Assembly: GCF_002015075.1 (NCBI RefSeq)
Contig: NZ_MUXZ01000056.1
Location: forward strand, 1-31,319
From: Canicola haemoglobinophilus
Lineage (GTDB): Bacteria; Pseudomonadota; Gammaproteobacteria; Enterobacterales; Pasteurellaceae
Length of the DNA stretch: 31,319 nucleotides
Reading direction: 5' to 3'
Position numbers and translations under genes: made by a program. Shown one piece after another: positions 17,644 to 26,005 of this stretch. Numbering within the stretch: position 1 is the stretch's first letter; every line of letters begins with the position of its first letter. Under the pieces are notes generated by a model that saw only the letters and a list, made by a program, of their open reading frames with translations, did no database searches and was not told the origin of the DNA.

Positions 17644-17806
17644 TATTTTGTTCTCCTACCTAGCTTTCATCGAATAGCAAATGGTTGCTAGCTTACCATA
17701 TTTTACTTCTTGATTAATATGGAAAATATAGATTTTTTTACCGCACTTGAATTCTTCTGTATTATGATTGTCTGATGAAGGTATTTATTTCAATGAAGGA
17801 AAAATT

Positions 17807-18541
17807 ATGTTACGACCAAGTGAGATTAAACAAGGTTTTCACTACTTTATTATGGGTTGGCATTTGATTACTCAAAAGGGATTACGCCGTTTTGTGATCA
17901 TGCCAATTTTGTTAAATATTCTTTTGTTATCTGGATTGTTGTGGCTCTTTACAAGTCGATTTAGTATTTGGCTAGAAAGTATGCTCACTTTTATTCCTGA
18001 TTGGCTTAGCTGGTTAAGTTCAATTTTACTCATACTAGCAGTACTGATGTTGTTGTGTATTTTTTATTTTACGTTTACCACTTTATCTGGATTTATCGCT
18101 GCACCTTTTAATGCACTACTCGCCGAAAAAGTGGAAAAAATGCTTACTGAAGAAAGTCTTGTGGAAGGAAGTGCGGTGGATTTTCTCAAAGATATTCCAA
18201 GAATGCTAAAACGAGAATTGCAAAAATTGACTTATAGCCTACCTAAAATTATTGGTTTATTTCTGCTTGGTTTTATTCCAGTGATCGGGCAAAGTATTAT
18301 TCCTGTTTTAGCTTTTTTATTTACCGTATGGATGATGGCAATTCAATATTGTGACTACCCCTTTGATAATCATAAAGTATCTTTTCATTGCATGAAGAAT
18401 GCACTAGGTCAAAAACGCACATTAACCTTAACTTTTGGCGCTTTAGTAACTTTATGTACATTTGTACCACTCATTAATTTAGTAATTATTCCTGTTGCAG
18501 TATGTGGTGCAACAGCAATGTGGGTTGAGCAATATCGATAA
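17807..18541 (+). CDS. cysZ: Sulfate transporter CysZ
   Basis: This inner-membrane protein supplies sulfate for cysteine synthesis. It has 244 residues from the ATG at 17807, which is preceded by AAGGA; an upstream in-frame ATG at 17768 has no support. Strong family marks include GLRRFVIMPILLN, FIAAPFNALLAE, the AIQYCDYPFDNHKV motif and the conserved end VAVCGATAMWVEQYR. Several hydrophobic helices are visible. The gene is followed by a glycosyltransferase insertion and then cysK, which normally works in the same pathway. Uptake signals lie just upstream (17740) and inside (18169). Confidence 0.95.
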   Translation: MLRPSEIKQGFHYFIMGWHLITQKGLRRFVIMPILLNILLLSGLLWLFTSRFSIWLESMLTFIPDWLSWLSSILLILAVLMLLCIFYFTFTTLSGFIAAPFNALLAEKVEKMLTEESLVEGSAVDFLKDIPRMLKRELQKLTYSLPKIIGLFLLGFIPVIGQSIIPVLAFLFTVWMMAIQYCDYPFDNHKVSFHCMKNALGQKRTLTLTFGALVTLCTFVPLINLVIIPVAVCGATAMWVEQYR

Positions 18542-18629
18542 TATTAAAAACATATATAAGTTTTTTAAGTTAATTAGTTAAAATAAGTAGTAAATAGCCT
18601 CTTCAAATTAATATTGCATAGGAAATAAA

Positions 18630-19490
<861 letters not shown>

Positions 19491-19548
19491 TTTAGTTTGA
19501 AGCGTCCCCATGTAACATTGACATATAGCTGATAAAAACAAAAACTAT

Positions 19549-19601
19549 AATTTCGAAATAGCCTTTAGTTATAAAATAGAATTTTTTGCTATTTTGAAAT
19601 T
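19549..19601 (+). repeat. Imperfect inverted repeat between GT8 gene and cysK
   Basis: AATTTCGAAATAGC (19549-19562) pairs with GCTATTTTGAAATT (19588-19601), 14 bp with one mismatch and a 25-base loop. It has no clean T run after it, so it may be a weak terminator of the GT8 gene or a regulatory structure before cysK. Confidence 0.4.
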
Positions 19602-19665
19602 TATTAAGCTGTGCTAAAAATATAGCGACAAAAAATACAACTCGCAATTAGCAAAGGGGAAAATT

Positions 19666-20616
19666 ATGACAATTTATGCAGACAACTCATATTCTATTGG
19701 TAATACACCGTTAGTTCGTTTAAAGAATTTTGGCAACAATGGCAATATTGTTGTGAAAATTGAGGGACGCAACCCAAGTTTTAGTGTGAAATGCCGTATT
19801 GGTGCCAATATGGTATGGCAAGCAGAAAAAGACGGCATTTTAACTAAAGATAAAGAAATTGTTGATGCAACAAGTGGAAATACGGGAATTGCCTTAGCCT
19901 ATGTTGCTGCCGCTCGTGGCTATAAAATCACTTTAACCATGCCAGAAACAATGAGTTCTGAACGTAAACGTTTATTACGTGGTTTAGGCGTAAATTTAGT
20001 TTTAACCGAAGGCGCCAAAGGCATGAAAGGTGCAATTGCGAAAGCAGAAGAAATCGTTGCCTCCAATCCAACTCATTATGTGATGTTGAAACAATTTGAA
20101 AATCCAGCTAATCCAGCTATTCACCGACAGACTACAGGACCTGAAATTTGGGAAGCTACAGAAGGTAAAGTTGATGTGTTAGTCGCTGGGGTGGGAACTG
20201 GCGGCACAATCAGCGGAATTAGCCGCTATATTAAGCAAGATCAGGGCAAACAAATTACTATCGTAGCAGTTGAACCTGAAGAGTCACCAGTCATCAGTCA
20301 AACATTGGCAGGTGAAGAGTTGAAACCTAGTCCACATAAAATTCAAGGTATTGGCGCAGGATTTATTCCAAAAAACTTGGACTTGTCTCTTGTGGATTTG
20401 GTTGAAAAGGTAAACAGCGAAACAGCTATTGCAACCGCTCGTCGCTTAATGGCAGAAGAAGGAATTCTTGGTGGAATATCTTCTGGTGCTGCACTTGCAG
20501 TAGCAGATCGAATTGCTAAACGCCCAGAATTTGCCGATAAACTCATTGTTGTGGTTTTACCTTCGACCTCTGAACGTTATTTAAGTACAGCATTATTTGA
20601 AAGTATAGAAGGATAA
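19666..20616 (+). CDS. cysK: Cysteine synthase A (O-acetylserine sulfhydrylase)
   Basis: This PLP enzyme makes L-cysteine from O-acetylserine and sulfide in the cytoplasm. The 316-residue protein carries the PLP lysine in NPSFSVKCRIGANM, the substrate loop TSGNTGIALAYVAA, the phosphate-binding GTGGTISGISRYIK, and GGISSGAA near the end. These are all typical of CysK rather than CysM. The ATG follows an AAGGGG site. It shares the sulfur pathway with cysZ, now separated by the glycosyltransferase gene, and ends before a terminator. Confidence 0.96.
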   Translation: MTIYADNSYSIGNTPLVRLKNFGNNGNIVVKIEGRNPSFSVKCRIGANMVWQAEKDGILTKDKEIVDATSGNTGIALAYVAAARGYKITLTMPETMSSERKRLLRGLGVNLVLTEGAKGMKGAIAKAEEIVASNPTHYVMLKQFENPANPAIHRQTTGPEIWEATEGKVDVLVAGVGTGGTISGISRYIKQDQGKQITIVAVEPEESPVISQTLAGEELKPSPHKIQGIGAGFIPKNLDLSLVDLVEKVNSETAIATARRLMAEEGILGGISSGAALAVADRIAKRPEFADKLIVVVLPSTSERYLSTALFESIEG

Positions 20617-20630
20617 TAAATCCTTTTTGG

Positions 20631-20664
20631 GCGGTCAGTTAAATTTTTTCATAAAACTAACCGC
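20631..20664. terminator. Terminator between convergent cysK and pgeF
   Basis: A 10-bp stem with one mismatch (GCGGTCAGTT 20631-20640 with AACTAACCGC 20655-20664) is followed on the plus strand by TCTTTTTATTTTT. Confidence 0.7.
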
Positions 20665-20669
20665 TCTTT

Positions 20670-21413
20670 TTATTTTTCAGTAAACCAAATCAAAGATGCC
20701 ATTCTCCCTGTTTTGCCATCTCGACGATAAGAAAAGAACAGCTCTTTTTCACTGTATGTACAATGTTCTCCACCATAAATCTCTGTGATCCCCAGTGCAT
20801 TTAAACGTTGCTTAGCAAGTTGATATAGATTGCCTAAAAATTTATTTTCATCTTTAGGATCTGGAATAAAGGCATCCTTTGCTTGTGGATCTTTTGCCAT
20901 AAATTGCTCAATCACTTCATTGCCCACTTGAAATGCCTGAGGTCCAATAGCAGCGCCTAACCAAACAACAATATCCTTTTTTGCTGCTCGGAACTGTCGC
21001 ACGGTTTCTTCTAAAACACCATCACATAATCCCCGCCAACCTGTATGAGCAGCCGCCACTTCATTGCCCTGTTTATTTGTAAAAAGCACAGGCAAACAAT
21101 CTGCAGTCATCACTAAACAGACTTGATTAGGTTGATCGCTATACACTGCATCAGCATTTAAATCAAAGTCGTTAAGGCAAGGTAAGCGAAGTACTTTTTT
21201 GCTATGAGTTTGGTTGAGAAAAATCGGTTGTTGTGGCAATGCTAATTTTTCAACTAATAAAGTGCGGTTAATTTTGACCGCACTTTCATCATCACCCACA
21301 TGATTACCTAAATTTAAACTATCATAAGGAGCAAGACTGACACCACCTTGTCGTGTTGTCATTAGCCCTTGAACATTTACTACTTGACCAAAATTGGCTT
21401 TAATTATTTGCAT
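20670..21413 (-). CDS. pgeF: Purine nucleoside phosphorylase / laccase-domain protein PgeF (YfiH)
   Basis: The YfiH/YlmD family is a multicopper-oxidase-like fold now linked to purine nucleoside phosphorylase activity and to editing of mis-built peptidoglycan precursors. The 247-residue protein has the family metal-site motifs NQTHSKKV, VMTADCLPVLFT, AAHTGWRGL and IGPQAFQVG, and ends FFSYRRDGKTGRMASLIW. The ATG at 21413 follows the rluD stop by one base, so the two are coupled, as in other gammaproteobacteria. An inverted pair of uptake signals lies inside the coding region (21260-21285). Confidence 0.93.
   Translation of the reverse strand: MQIIKANFGQVVNVQGLMTTRQGGVSLAPYDSLNLGNHVGDDESAVKINRTLLVEKLALPQQPIFLNQTHSKKVLRLPCLNDFDLNADAVYSDQPNQVCLVMTADCLPVLFTNKQGNEVAAAHTGWRGLCDGVLEETVRQFRAAKKDIVVWLGAAIGPQAFQVGNEVIEQFMAKDPQAKDAFIPDPKDENKFLGNLYQLAKQRLNALGITEIYGGEHCTYSEKELFFSYRRDGKTGRMASLIWFTEK
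21260..21285. repeat. Inverted pair of DNA uptake signals inside pgeF
   Basis: AAGTGCGGT (21260-21268) and ACCGCACTT (21277-21285) face each other across 8 bases. Such pairs usually act as terminators between genes; here the pair is wholly coding (ESAVKINRTL). Confidence 0.9.
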
Positions 21414-21414
21414 A

Positions 21415-22379
21415 TTAATAATCTAAGTCGTCTTTATGTAATTGATAATCTGCTTTCAATGCATTGATTAATGTAACAAAATCCTCAGGCAAAGGAGCAT
21501 ACCATTCCATCATTTCTTCGGTAATTGGGTGTGCTAAACGAAGCATCACAGCGTGTAATGCTTGACGTTTAAAATCACGCATCACTTGCATAAACTCTTC
21601 ACTGGCATTTTTCGGTGGGCGAGGACGGCCGCTATAAGTTTGATCCCCTAATAATGGGTGAGCAATATGTGCCATATGCACACGAATTTGATGAGTACGC
21701 CCAGTTTCTAGACGCAGGCGTAAACGTGTGTAATTACGGAAACGTTCCATGATACGATAATGCGTTACAGCTGGTTTTCCCATAGGATGAACTGCCATGT
21801 GAGTGCGTTTTGTTGGGTGTCTGGACATGGGCTGATCCACTGTTCCACCTTGAGTCATCACACCAAACGCAACTGCCTCATATTCCCTTGTAATTTTACG
21901 CTTTTGTAAATCTCGAACTAATTTAGTTTGTGCTGGAATAGTTTTCGCTACGACCATTAATCCTGTTGTATCTTTATCTAAGCGATGAACAATTCCCGCT
22001 CTTGGCACTTCGGCAATCTGTGGATAATGATATAACAAGGCATTCAATACAGTTCCTTTCGGATTTCCTGCACCAGGATGAACCACAAAATCTTTTGGCT
22101 TATTGATGACTAAAATATGCTCATCTTCATAAACAATATTGAGTGGTAAATTTTCAGGCTCAAATCTGCTCTCGTCCTCAATTTCCCTACCGACTCACCA
22201 CCATATACTTTAGTGCGAGCAACATTAATAATTTCTCCATTAACTTTAACTAAATTATCTTCAATCCATGTTTTCAAGCGAGAACGAGAATAATCAGGGA
22301 ACAATTCGGCTAATGTTTGGTCTAAACGTTGCCCCATGTGTTGTGGCTGAACTTCAGCTGACAATGTAACTTGTGCCAT
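21415..22379 (-). pseudogene. rluD: 23S rRNA pseudouridine synthase RluD, frameshifted
   Basis: RluD makes the pseudouridines of helix 69 in 23S rRNA. The 5' part (from the ATG at 22379) encodes the S4-like domain (GQRLDQTLAELFPDYSRSRLKTWI) up to VYGGESV, then leaves frame and stops near 22110. The catalytic part continues in another frame from about 22187 (EIEDESRFEPENLPLNIVYED) to 21415, with the catalytic Asp in GIVHRLDKDTTGL. The break lies at about 22184-22191. Compared with homologues a few residues are missing there, so a small deletion that is not a multiple of three is likely. An internal ATG at 22086 could start only a truncated catalytic domain. It may be a real mutation or a sequencing error. 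The remaining sequence is fully conserved, so any loss is recent. Confidence 0.9.
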
Positions 22380-22481
22380 AATAAAAAAATCCGTTAGATA
22401 ATTTGCTTATTTAGCAATGTGCTATAAAATACGGAAATCATTGTAACATTTATTATTGATTGTAAAAATAAGGATTCACCG

Positions 22482-23270
22482 ATGCGTAAATTAAAATCTC
22501 TCGCTTTAGTTGCATTTGCAGCAGTTGCTATCAGTGCTTGCTCAAGCTCTGGCAAAGATGTTGAAGAAGGAAGCGAACAAGCTCTCTACGGAAAAGGTCA
22601 GAGTTATTTACAAGATGCGGATTATAGCCAAGCAATTCGTTATTTAGATGCAGTAAAAAATCGTTTTCCTGGAAGCCAATATAACAAACAAGCACAATTG
22701 GATTTAATTTATGCTTACTATAAATCTGAAGATTATACTAATGCTTTAGTGACAGCTGATCGTTTTATTCAACAATATCCACAAAGTCCAAACTTAGATT
22801 ATGTGATTTATATGGCTGGTTTAACTAACTCAGCATTAGGTGATAACTGGTTCCAAGACTTTTTTGGTGTAGATAGAGCAACCCGAGAGAGTACCTCTAT
22901 CAAAACAGCATTTGCTAACTTCCAAACTTTAATTCAACATTTTCCAAATAGTCCTTATGCACCGGATGCATTAGCTCGTATGGCTTACATTAAAGCAAGT
23001 CTTGCTCGCCATGAATTAGCTATCGCTAAATTCTATGCAAAACGTAATGCGCATGTTGCTGTGGCAAACCGTGTAGTTGGAATGTTGCAACAATACCCAG
23101 ATACTAAAGCCACTCTTGAGGCATTACCATTAATGAAAAATGCTTATGAGCAAATGGGACTAACAAAATTAGCACAACAAGCAGACAGTATTATTCAAGC
23201 AAATCAAAATAAACAGTTTGAAGACGTTGCTAAACCACAAGAACCAGAATTGGTAACACCTAAAAAATAA
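22482..23270 (+). CDS. bamD: Outer membrane assembly lipoprotein BamD (ComL)
   Basis: BamD is the essential lipoprotein partner of BamA in outer-membrane beta-barrel insertion. The 262-residue protein begins with a lipoprotein signal (FAAVAISAC; Cys20 predicted lipidated, Ser at +2, so outer-membrane sorting). TPR-like helices follow (ALYGKGQSYLQDADYSQAIRYL, RFPGSQYNKQAQLDLIYAYY, YVIYMAGL, RDAYEQ-type repeats). Length and motifs match YfiO/ComL. It is divergent from rluD, as in related genomes. A strong hairpin follows the stop. Confidence 0.95.
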   Translation: MRKLKSLALVAFAAVAISACSSSGKDVEEGSEQALYGKGQSYLQDADYSQAIRYLDAVKNRFPGSQYNKQAQLDLIYAYYKSEDYTNALVTADRFIQQYPQSPNLDYVIYMAGLTNSALGDNWFQDFFGVDRATRESTSIKTAFANFQTLIQHFPNSPYAPDALARMAYIKASLARHELAIAKFYAKRNAHVAVANRVVGMLQQYPDTKATLEALPLMKNAYEQMGLTKLAQQADSIIQANQNKQFEDVAKPQEPELVTPKK

Positions 23271-23282
23271 ACTGCCCCCCAA

Positions 23283-23317
23283 TAGACGAAATAGTTGCTA
23301 ATAATCTTTTTCTTAAG
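23283..23317 (+). repeat. 35-bp dispersed repeat, copy 1
   Basis: This segment matches 31232-31266 at 30 of 35 positions in the same orientation, with no gaps. Both copies lie shortly after the stop codon of a plus-strand gene (bamD, deoD). Confidence 0.7.
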
Positions 23318-23333
23318 TTATTAGCAACTATTT
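23289..23333 (+). terminator. Strong 16-bp hairpin terminator after bamD
   Basis: A perfect 16-bp inverted repeat (23289-23304 with 23318-23333, core TAGTTGCTAATAA) has a 13-base loop and is followed by TTATTATTTTTTG. Its left arm belongs to a 35-bp segment that recurs near the end of the window. Confidence 0.75.
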
Positions 23334-23336
23334 TTA

Positions 23337-23714
23337 TTATTTTTTGATTTTTCTCCAGCAATAGATTTCTGTTTCTTTCTTAACTTTCTCATCACCATCT
23401 CTACGAAATGAAAATAGTACATTTGGGTTGATTCAATAAATTTTTAAGTAAACACCGGCTATTACAAGTAACTGGTTGAATAACATTGTTTTCCTTTCTA
23501 AATCCATTCAAAGCTAGTGGATCATATTCATATTTCTCTATACATCAATTTGATGACAAGTCACCTTATCTCCCCGCCCATAATAATATTTAGATAAATC
23601 GATTTAGAGCTGTTTTAGGGCTTTATTCATATAGCTTTTAATAACTTTAGCTTTAAATTGATATTTAATTGTCAGCCCAACAAACAGATTTTCAACTCCA
23701 TTTGCTACTTTTGC
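23337..23714 (-). pseudogene. Possible decayed minus-strand gene in the bamD-rplS gap
   Basis: The 566-bp gap 23271-23836 has no intact gene. Read on the minus strand with several frame changes, it gives short protein-like stretches in order: AKVANGVENLFVGLTIKYQF, YYYGRGDKVTCHQID, EKYEYDPLALNGFRKENN, SRCLLKNLLNQPKC and VLFSFRRDGDEKVKK, ending at a TAA at 23337-23339. The pieces are soluble and cysteine-bearing. I do not recognise the family. At least three frameshifts would be needed, so this is either an old pseudogene or chance. Its placement in a gap between two housekeeping blocks suits a gene being lost. Confidence 0.35.
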
Positions 23715-23788
23715 ATTTTACAAAAGATACCGTGGCATAGTTTGGTATACCAACTGTTATATATTTTTTACTCCACTCTTAAATAAAC

Positions 23789-23815
23789 AAAACCCTTGGG
23801 ATTTCCAAGGGTTTT
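23789..23815 (-). terminator. Terminator of the rpsP-rimM-trmD-rplS operon
   Basis: A perfect 11-bp stem (AAAACCCTTGG 23789-23799 with CCAAGGGTTTT 23805-23815) is followed on the minus strand by a T-rich tract, just past the rplS stop. Confidence 0.88.
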
Positions 23816-23836
23816 AGTTCATTTAAATATGGCAAA

Positions 23837-24187
23837 TTAATCACCAAGACGCTCTTTAATACGAGCAGATTTACCTGAACGCTCACGTAAGTAGTAAAGT
23901 TTAGCTTTACGTACCGCACCTTTACGTTTCACAGAAATGCTATCAACAATTGGTGAGTGAGTTTGGAATACACGTTCAACACCTACGCCGTTAGATACTT
24001 TACGTAATGTGAAAGCACTGTGCAAGCCACGGTTACGAATTGCAATAACCACGCCTTCGAATGCTTGCAGACGACGTTTACTTCCTTCTACTACCCATAC
24101 TTTAACTTCTAAAGTATCACCAGGGCGGAAGCTAGGTACGTTTTGTTTTAATTGTTCTTGTTCGATTTGTTTAATGATATTACTCAT
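23837..24187 (-). CDS. rplS: 50S ribosomal protein L19
   Basis: L19 sits at the interface of the two ribosomal subunits. The 116-residue protein matches bL19 throughout (IIKQIEQEQLKQNVPSFRPGD, EGVVIAIRNRGLHSAFTLRK, GVGVERVFQTHSP, AKLYYLRERSGKSARIKERL) and has the usual length. It is the last gene of the conserved rpsP-rimM-trmD-rplS operon, 36 bases after trmD, with its own AAGGAT-type ribosome site. Confidence 0.98.
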   Translation of the reverse strand: MSNIIKQIEQEQLKQNVPSFRPGDTLEVKVWVVEGSKRRLQAFEGVVIAIRNRGLHSAFTLRKVSNGVGVERVFQTHSPIVDSISVKRKGAVRKAKLYYLRERSGKSARIKERLGD

Positions 24188-24223
24188 TGTAATAATCCTT
24201 CTAAAAATCCTAGATTTAACTGA

Positions 24224-24961
24224 TTAACTGTTTTCTCGTTTAATTTGTGATAACAGTTTACTTTGTTCGTCAGTCAGAGCTAGGCCTTCCAGTAGCTCAG
24301 GGCGTCTTAGCCATGTTCGTTGCAGAGATTGTTTTAATCTCCATTTACGAATTTCTTCATGATTACCAGACATCAGCACAGGAGGCACAGTCAAACCGTC
24401 TAATTGATCTGGTCTAGTGTAATGAGGGCAATCTAATAATCCTTCCGCAAAAGAATCTTCTTGTGCAGAGGCTTGTTTACCTAAAACACCAGGGATAAAT
24501 CTTGCAACAGCATCAATCAATGTCATTGCAGGTAATTCCCCGCCAGTTAGAACGTAATCTCCAATTGACCATTCTTCATCAATTTCAGTCTCAATCAATC
24601 TTTCATCAATGCCTTCATAACGCCCACAAACAAAAATCATTTTTTGATTTTTAGCAAGCTCTTGAACACCGATTTGATCGAGTTTACGTCCTTGAGGTGA
24701 AAGATAAATCACTTTCACATCATCACCGGCCGCAGACTTTGCACAACGAATAGCATCACGTAAAGGTTGCACCATCATTAACATTCCAGGGCCTCCGCCA
24801 TAAGGGCGGTCATCCACTGTTTTATGTTTATCAAAGGTGAAATCTCGAGGATTCCAACATTGTACTTTTAGCAGGTTTTGCTTAACGGCTCGTCCTGTTA
24901 CTCCGTATTCTGTAATAGCTTTGAACATTTCAGGAAATAGACTAATAATCCCGATCCACAT
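24224..24961 (-). CDS. trmD: tRNA (guanine-N1-)-methyltransferase
   Basis: TrmD methylates G37 of tRNAs reading CNN codons with S-adenosylmethionine, preventing +1 frameshifting. The 245-residue protein starts MWIGIISLFPEMF and has the SPOUT trefoil-knot features GGGPGMLMM, YLSPQGR, FVCGRYEGIDERL and WSIGDYVLTGGELPAM. Length and operon position are standard. Confidence 0.98.
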   Translation of the reverse strand: MWIGIISLFPEMFKAITEYGVTGRAVKQNLLKVQCWNPRDFTFDKHKTVDDRPYGGGPGMLMMVQPLRDAIRCAKSAAGDDVKVIYLSPQGRKLDQIGVQELAKNQKMIFVCGRYEGIDERLIETEIDEEWSIGDYVLTGGELPAMTLIDAVARFIPGVLGKQASAQEDSFAEGLLDCPHYTRPDQLDGLTVPPVLMSGNHEEIRKWRLKQSLQRTWLRRPELLEGLALTDEQSKLLSQIKRENS

Positions 24962-25014
24962 TTGATTACCTTCTGTGTTTATGTTACCGCCAAAGCGCTA
25001 CAGCATACCTGAGA

Positions 25015-25542
25015 TTAGAAACCAGCATCCCAGTCAACTTCAATAGTTTTAGAACTGAGATCTACTCTTTTAACTACTTGTTCATATAAGAACGGAATTA
25101 ACCGCTCTTGTTTGCCAAAAGCATCTTTTGTATTAGCTCGTACAACCAAAACATCATTAGATCCCGTTTCCATCATTTCTGACACAACGCCCATGGTATA
25201 ACCTTGTAAATTTACCACTTGGCAGCCGATTAGATCATGCCAATAAAAATCTCCCTCATCTAACTGAGGAAAAACAGATAAATCTACACCGATTTCAACA
25301 TTTGCTAGGGTTTGTGCAATCTCACGATCATTAATATTTTTCAACTTCACAATTAACTCGTGATTATGATGTTTCCAACTTTCTAATTCCGTTGGCTGCC
25401 ATTGACCTTTGATTTTCAAAAACCAAGGTTGATAATCAAAAATACTTTCGGCTTGTTCTGTTGATGAATAAAGACGTAACCAACCACGAATTCCGTATGT
25501 TGAACCTAATTTTCCAACGACTTCTATTCTTTGTTGTTCCAT
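25015..25542 (-). CDS. rimM: Ribosome maturation factor RimM
   Basis: RimM assists maturation of the 30S head by binding uS19. From the ATG at 25542 (AGGTGAG about 4 bases upstream) the protein has 175 residues and begins MEQQRIEVVGKLGSTYGIRGW, as in relatives. A GTG at 25551 in the same frame overlaps the ribosome site and is unlikely. The N-terminal RimM beta-barrel is followed by a PRC-barrel domain (DFYWHDLIGCQVVNLQGY, ETGSNDVLVVRA, LIPFLYEQVVKRVDL). It lies 32 bases after rpsP. Confidence 0.96.
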   Translation of the reverse strand: MEQQRIEVVGKLGSTYGIRGWLRLYSSTEQAESIFDYQPWFLKIKGQWQPTELESWKHHNHELIVKLKNINDREIAQTLANVEIGVDLSVFPQLDEGDFYWHDLIGCQVVNLQGYTMGVVSEMMETGSNDVLVVRANTKDAFGKQERLIPFLYEQVVKRVDLSSKTIEVDWDAGF

Positions 25543-25574
25543 TTTACTCACCTATAAAATGCTCAATCGTAAAA

Positions 25575-25823
25575 TTAAGCAGCTTTTTGAGCTTCTTTTA
25601 TTAAGCTAGCAACACGATCAGATAAAGATGCGCCTTGACCAACCCAGTGATTTACGCGGTCTAAATTAAGACGAACACGCTCAGCATTACCTGTTGCTAA
25701 TGGGTTGAAAAAACCAACACGCTCAATAAAACGACCATCACGTGGTGAACGGCTGTCAGCTACTACAACTTGATAAAATGGGCGTTTTTTAGAACCGCCA
25801 CGAGATAAACGAATGGTTACCAT
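25575..25823 (-). CDS. rpsP: 30S ribosomal protein S16
   Basis: The 82-residue protein matches bS16 (MVTIRLSRGGSKKRPFYQVV, DSRSPRDGRFIERVGFFNP) at the usual length, with AGAGGAAGG ahead of the ATG. It is the first gene of the rpsP-rimM-trmD-rplS operon and has a strong promoter about 100 bases upstream. Confidence 0.98.
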   Translation of the reverse strand: MVTIRLSRGGSKKRPFYQVVVADSRSPRDGRFIERVGFFNPLATGNAERVRLNLDRVNHWVGQGASLSDRVASLIKEAQKAA

Positions 25824-25858
25824 AACCTTCCTCTAAATAATTTAAACTAAAAAGAAAA

Positions 25859-25877
25859 CCCACATCGAAGGAGTGGG
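25859..25877 (-). promoter_or_regulatory. Small leader hairpin upstream of rpsP
   Basis: In the predicted rpsP leader, CCCAC and GTGGG (5-bp stem, 9-base loop containing TTCG) are followed by TTTTCTTTTT. This looks like a minimal attenuator or leader structure. The stem is short, so confidence is low. Confidence 0.4.
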
Positions 25878-25921
25878 AATGCTTACTTTTTTCTCTGTAT
25901 ATATAGACAAAAAGCCCGAGA

Positions 25922-25949
25922 ATTGTACTCTTTTTTAGCTAAAAATCAA
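25922..25949 (-). promoter_or_regulatory. Promoter of the rpsP operon
   Basis: On the minus strand TTGATT (25944-25949), 16 bases and TACAAT (25922-25927) form a good sigma70 promoter, giving a leader of about 90 bases to the rpsP ATG. Confidence 0.65.
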
Positions 25950-26005
25950 GTTTATTTCTCAGCGCTTTTGTTTATATATATTCTATAAAAATAGGATAAA
26001 TTAGA

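Noticed and set aside
19527..19555. TTGACA...TATAAT promoter before cysK
   Set aside because: The spacing is 22 bases, too long for a normal sigma70 promoter.
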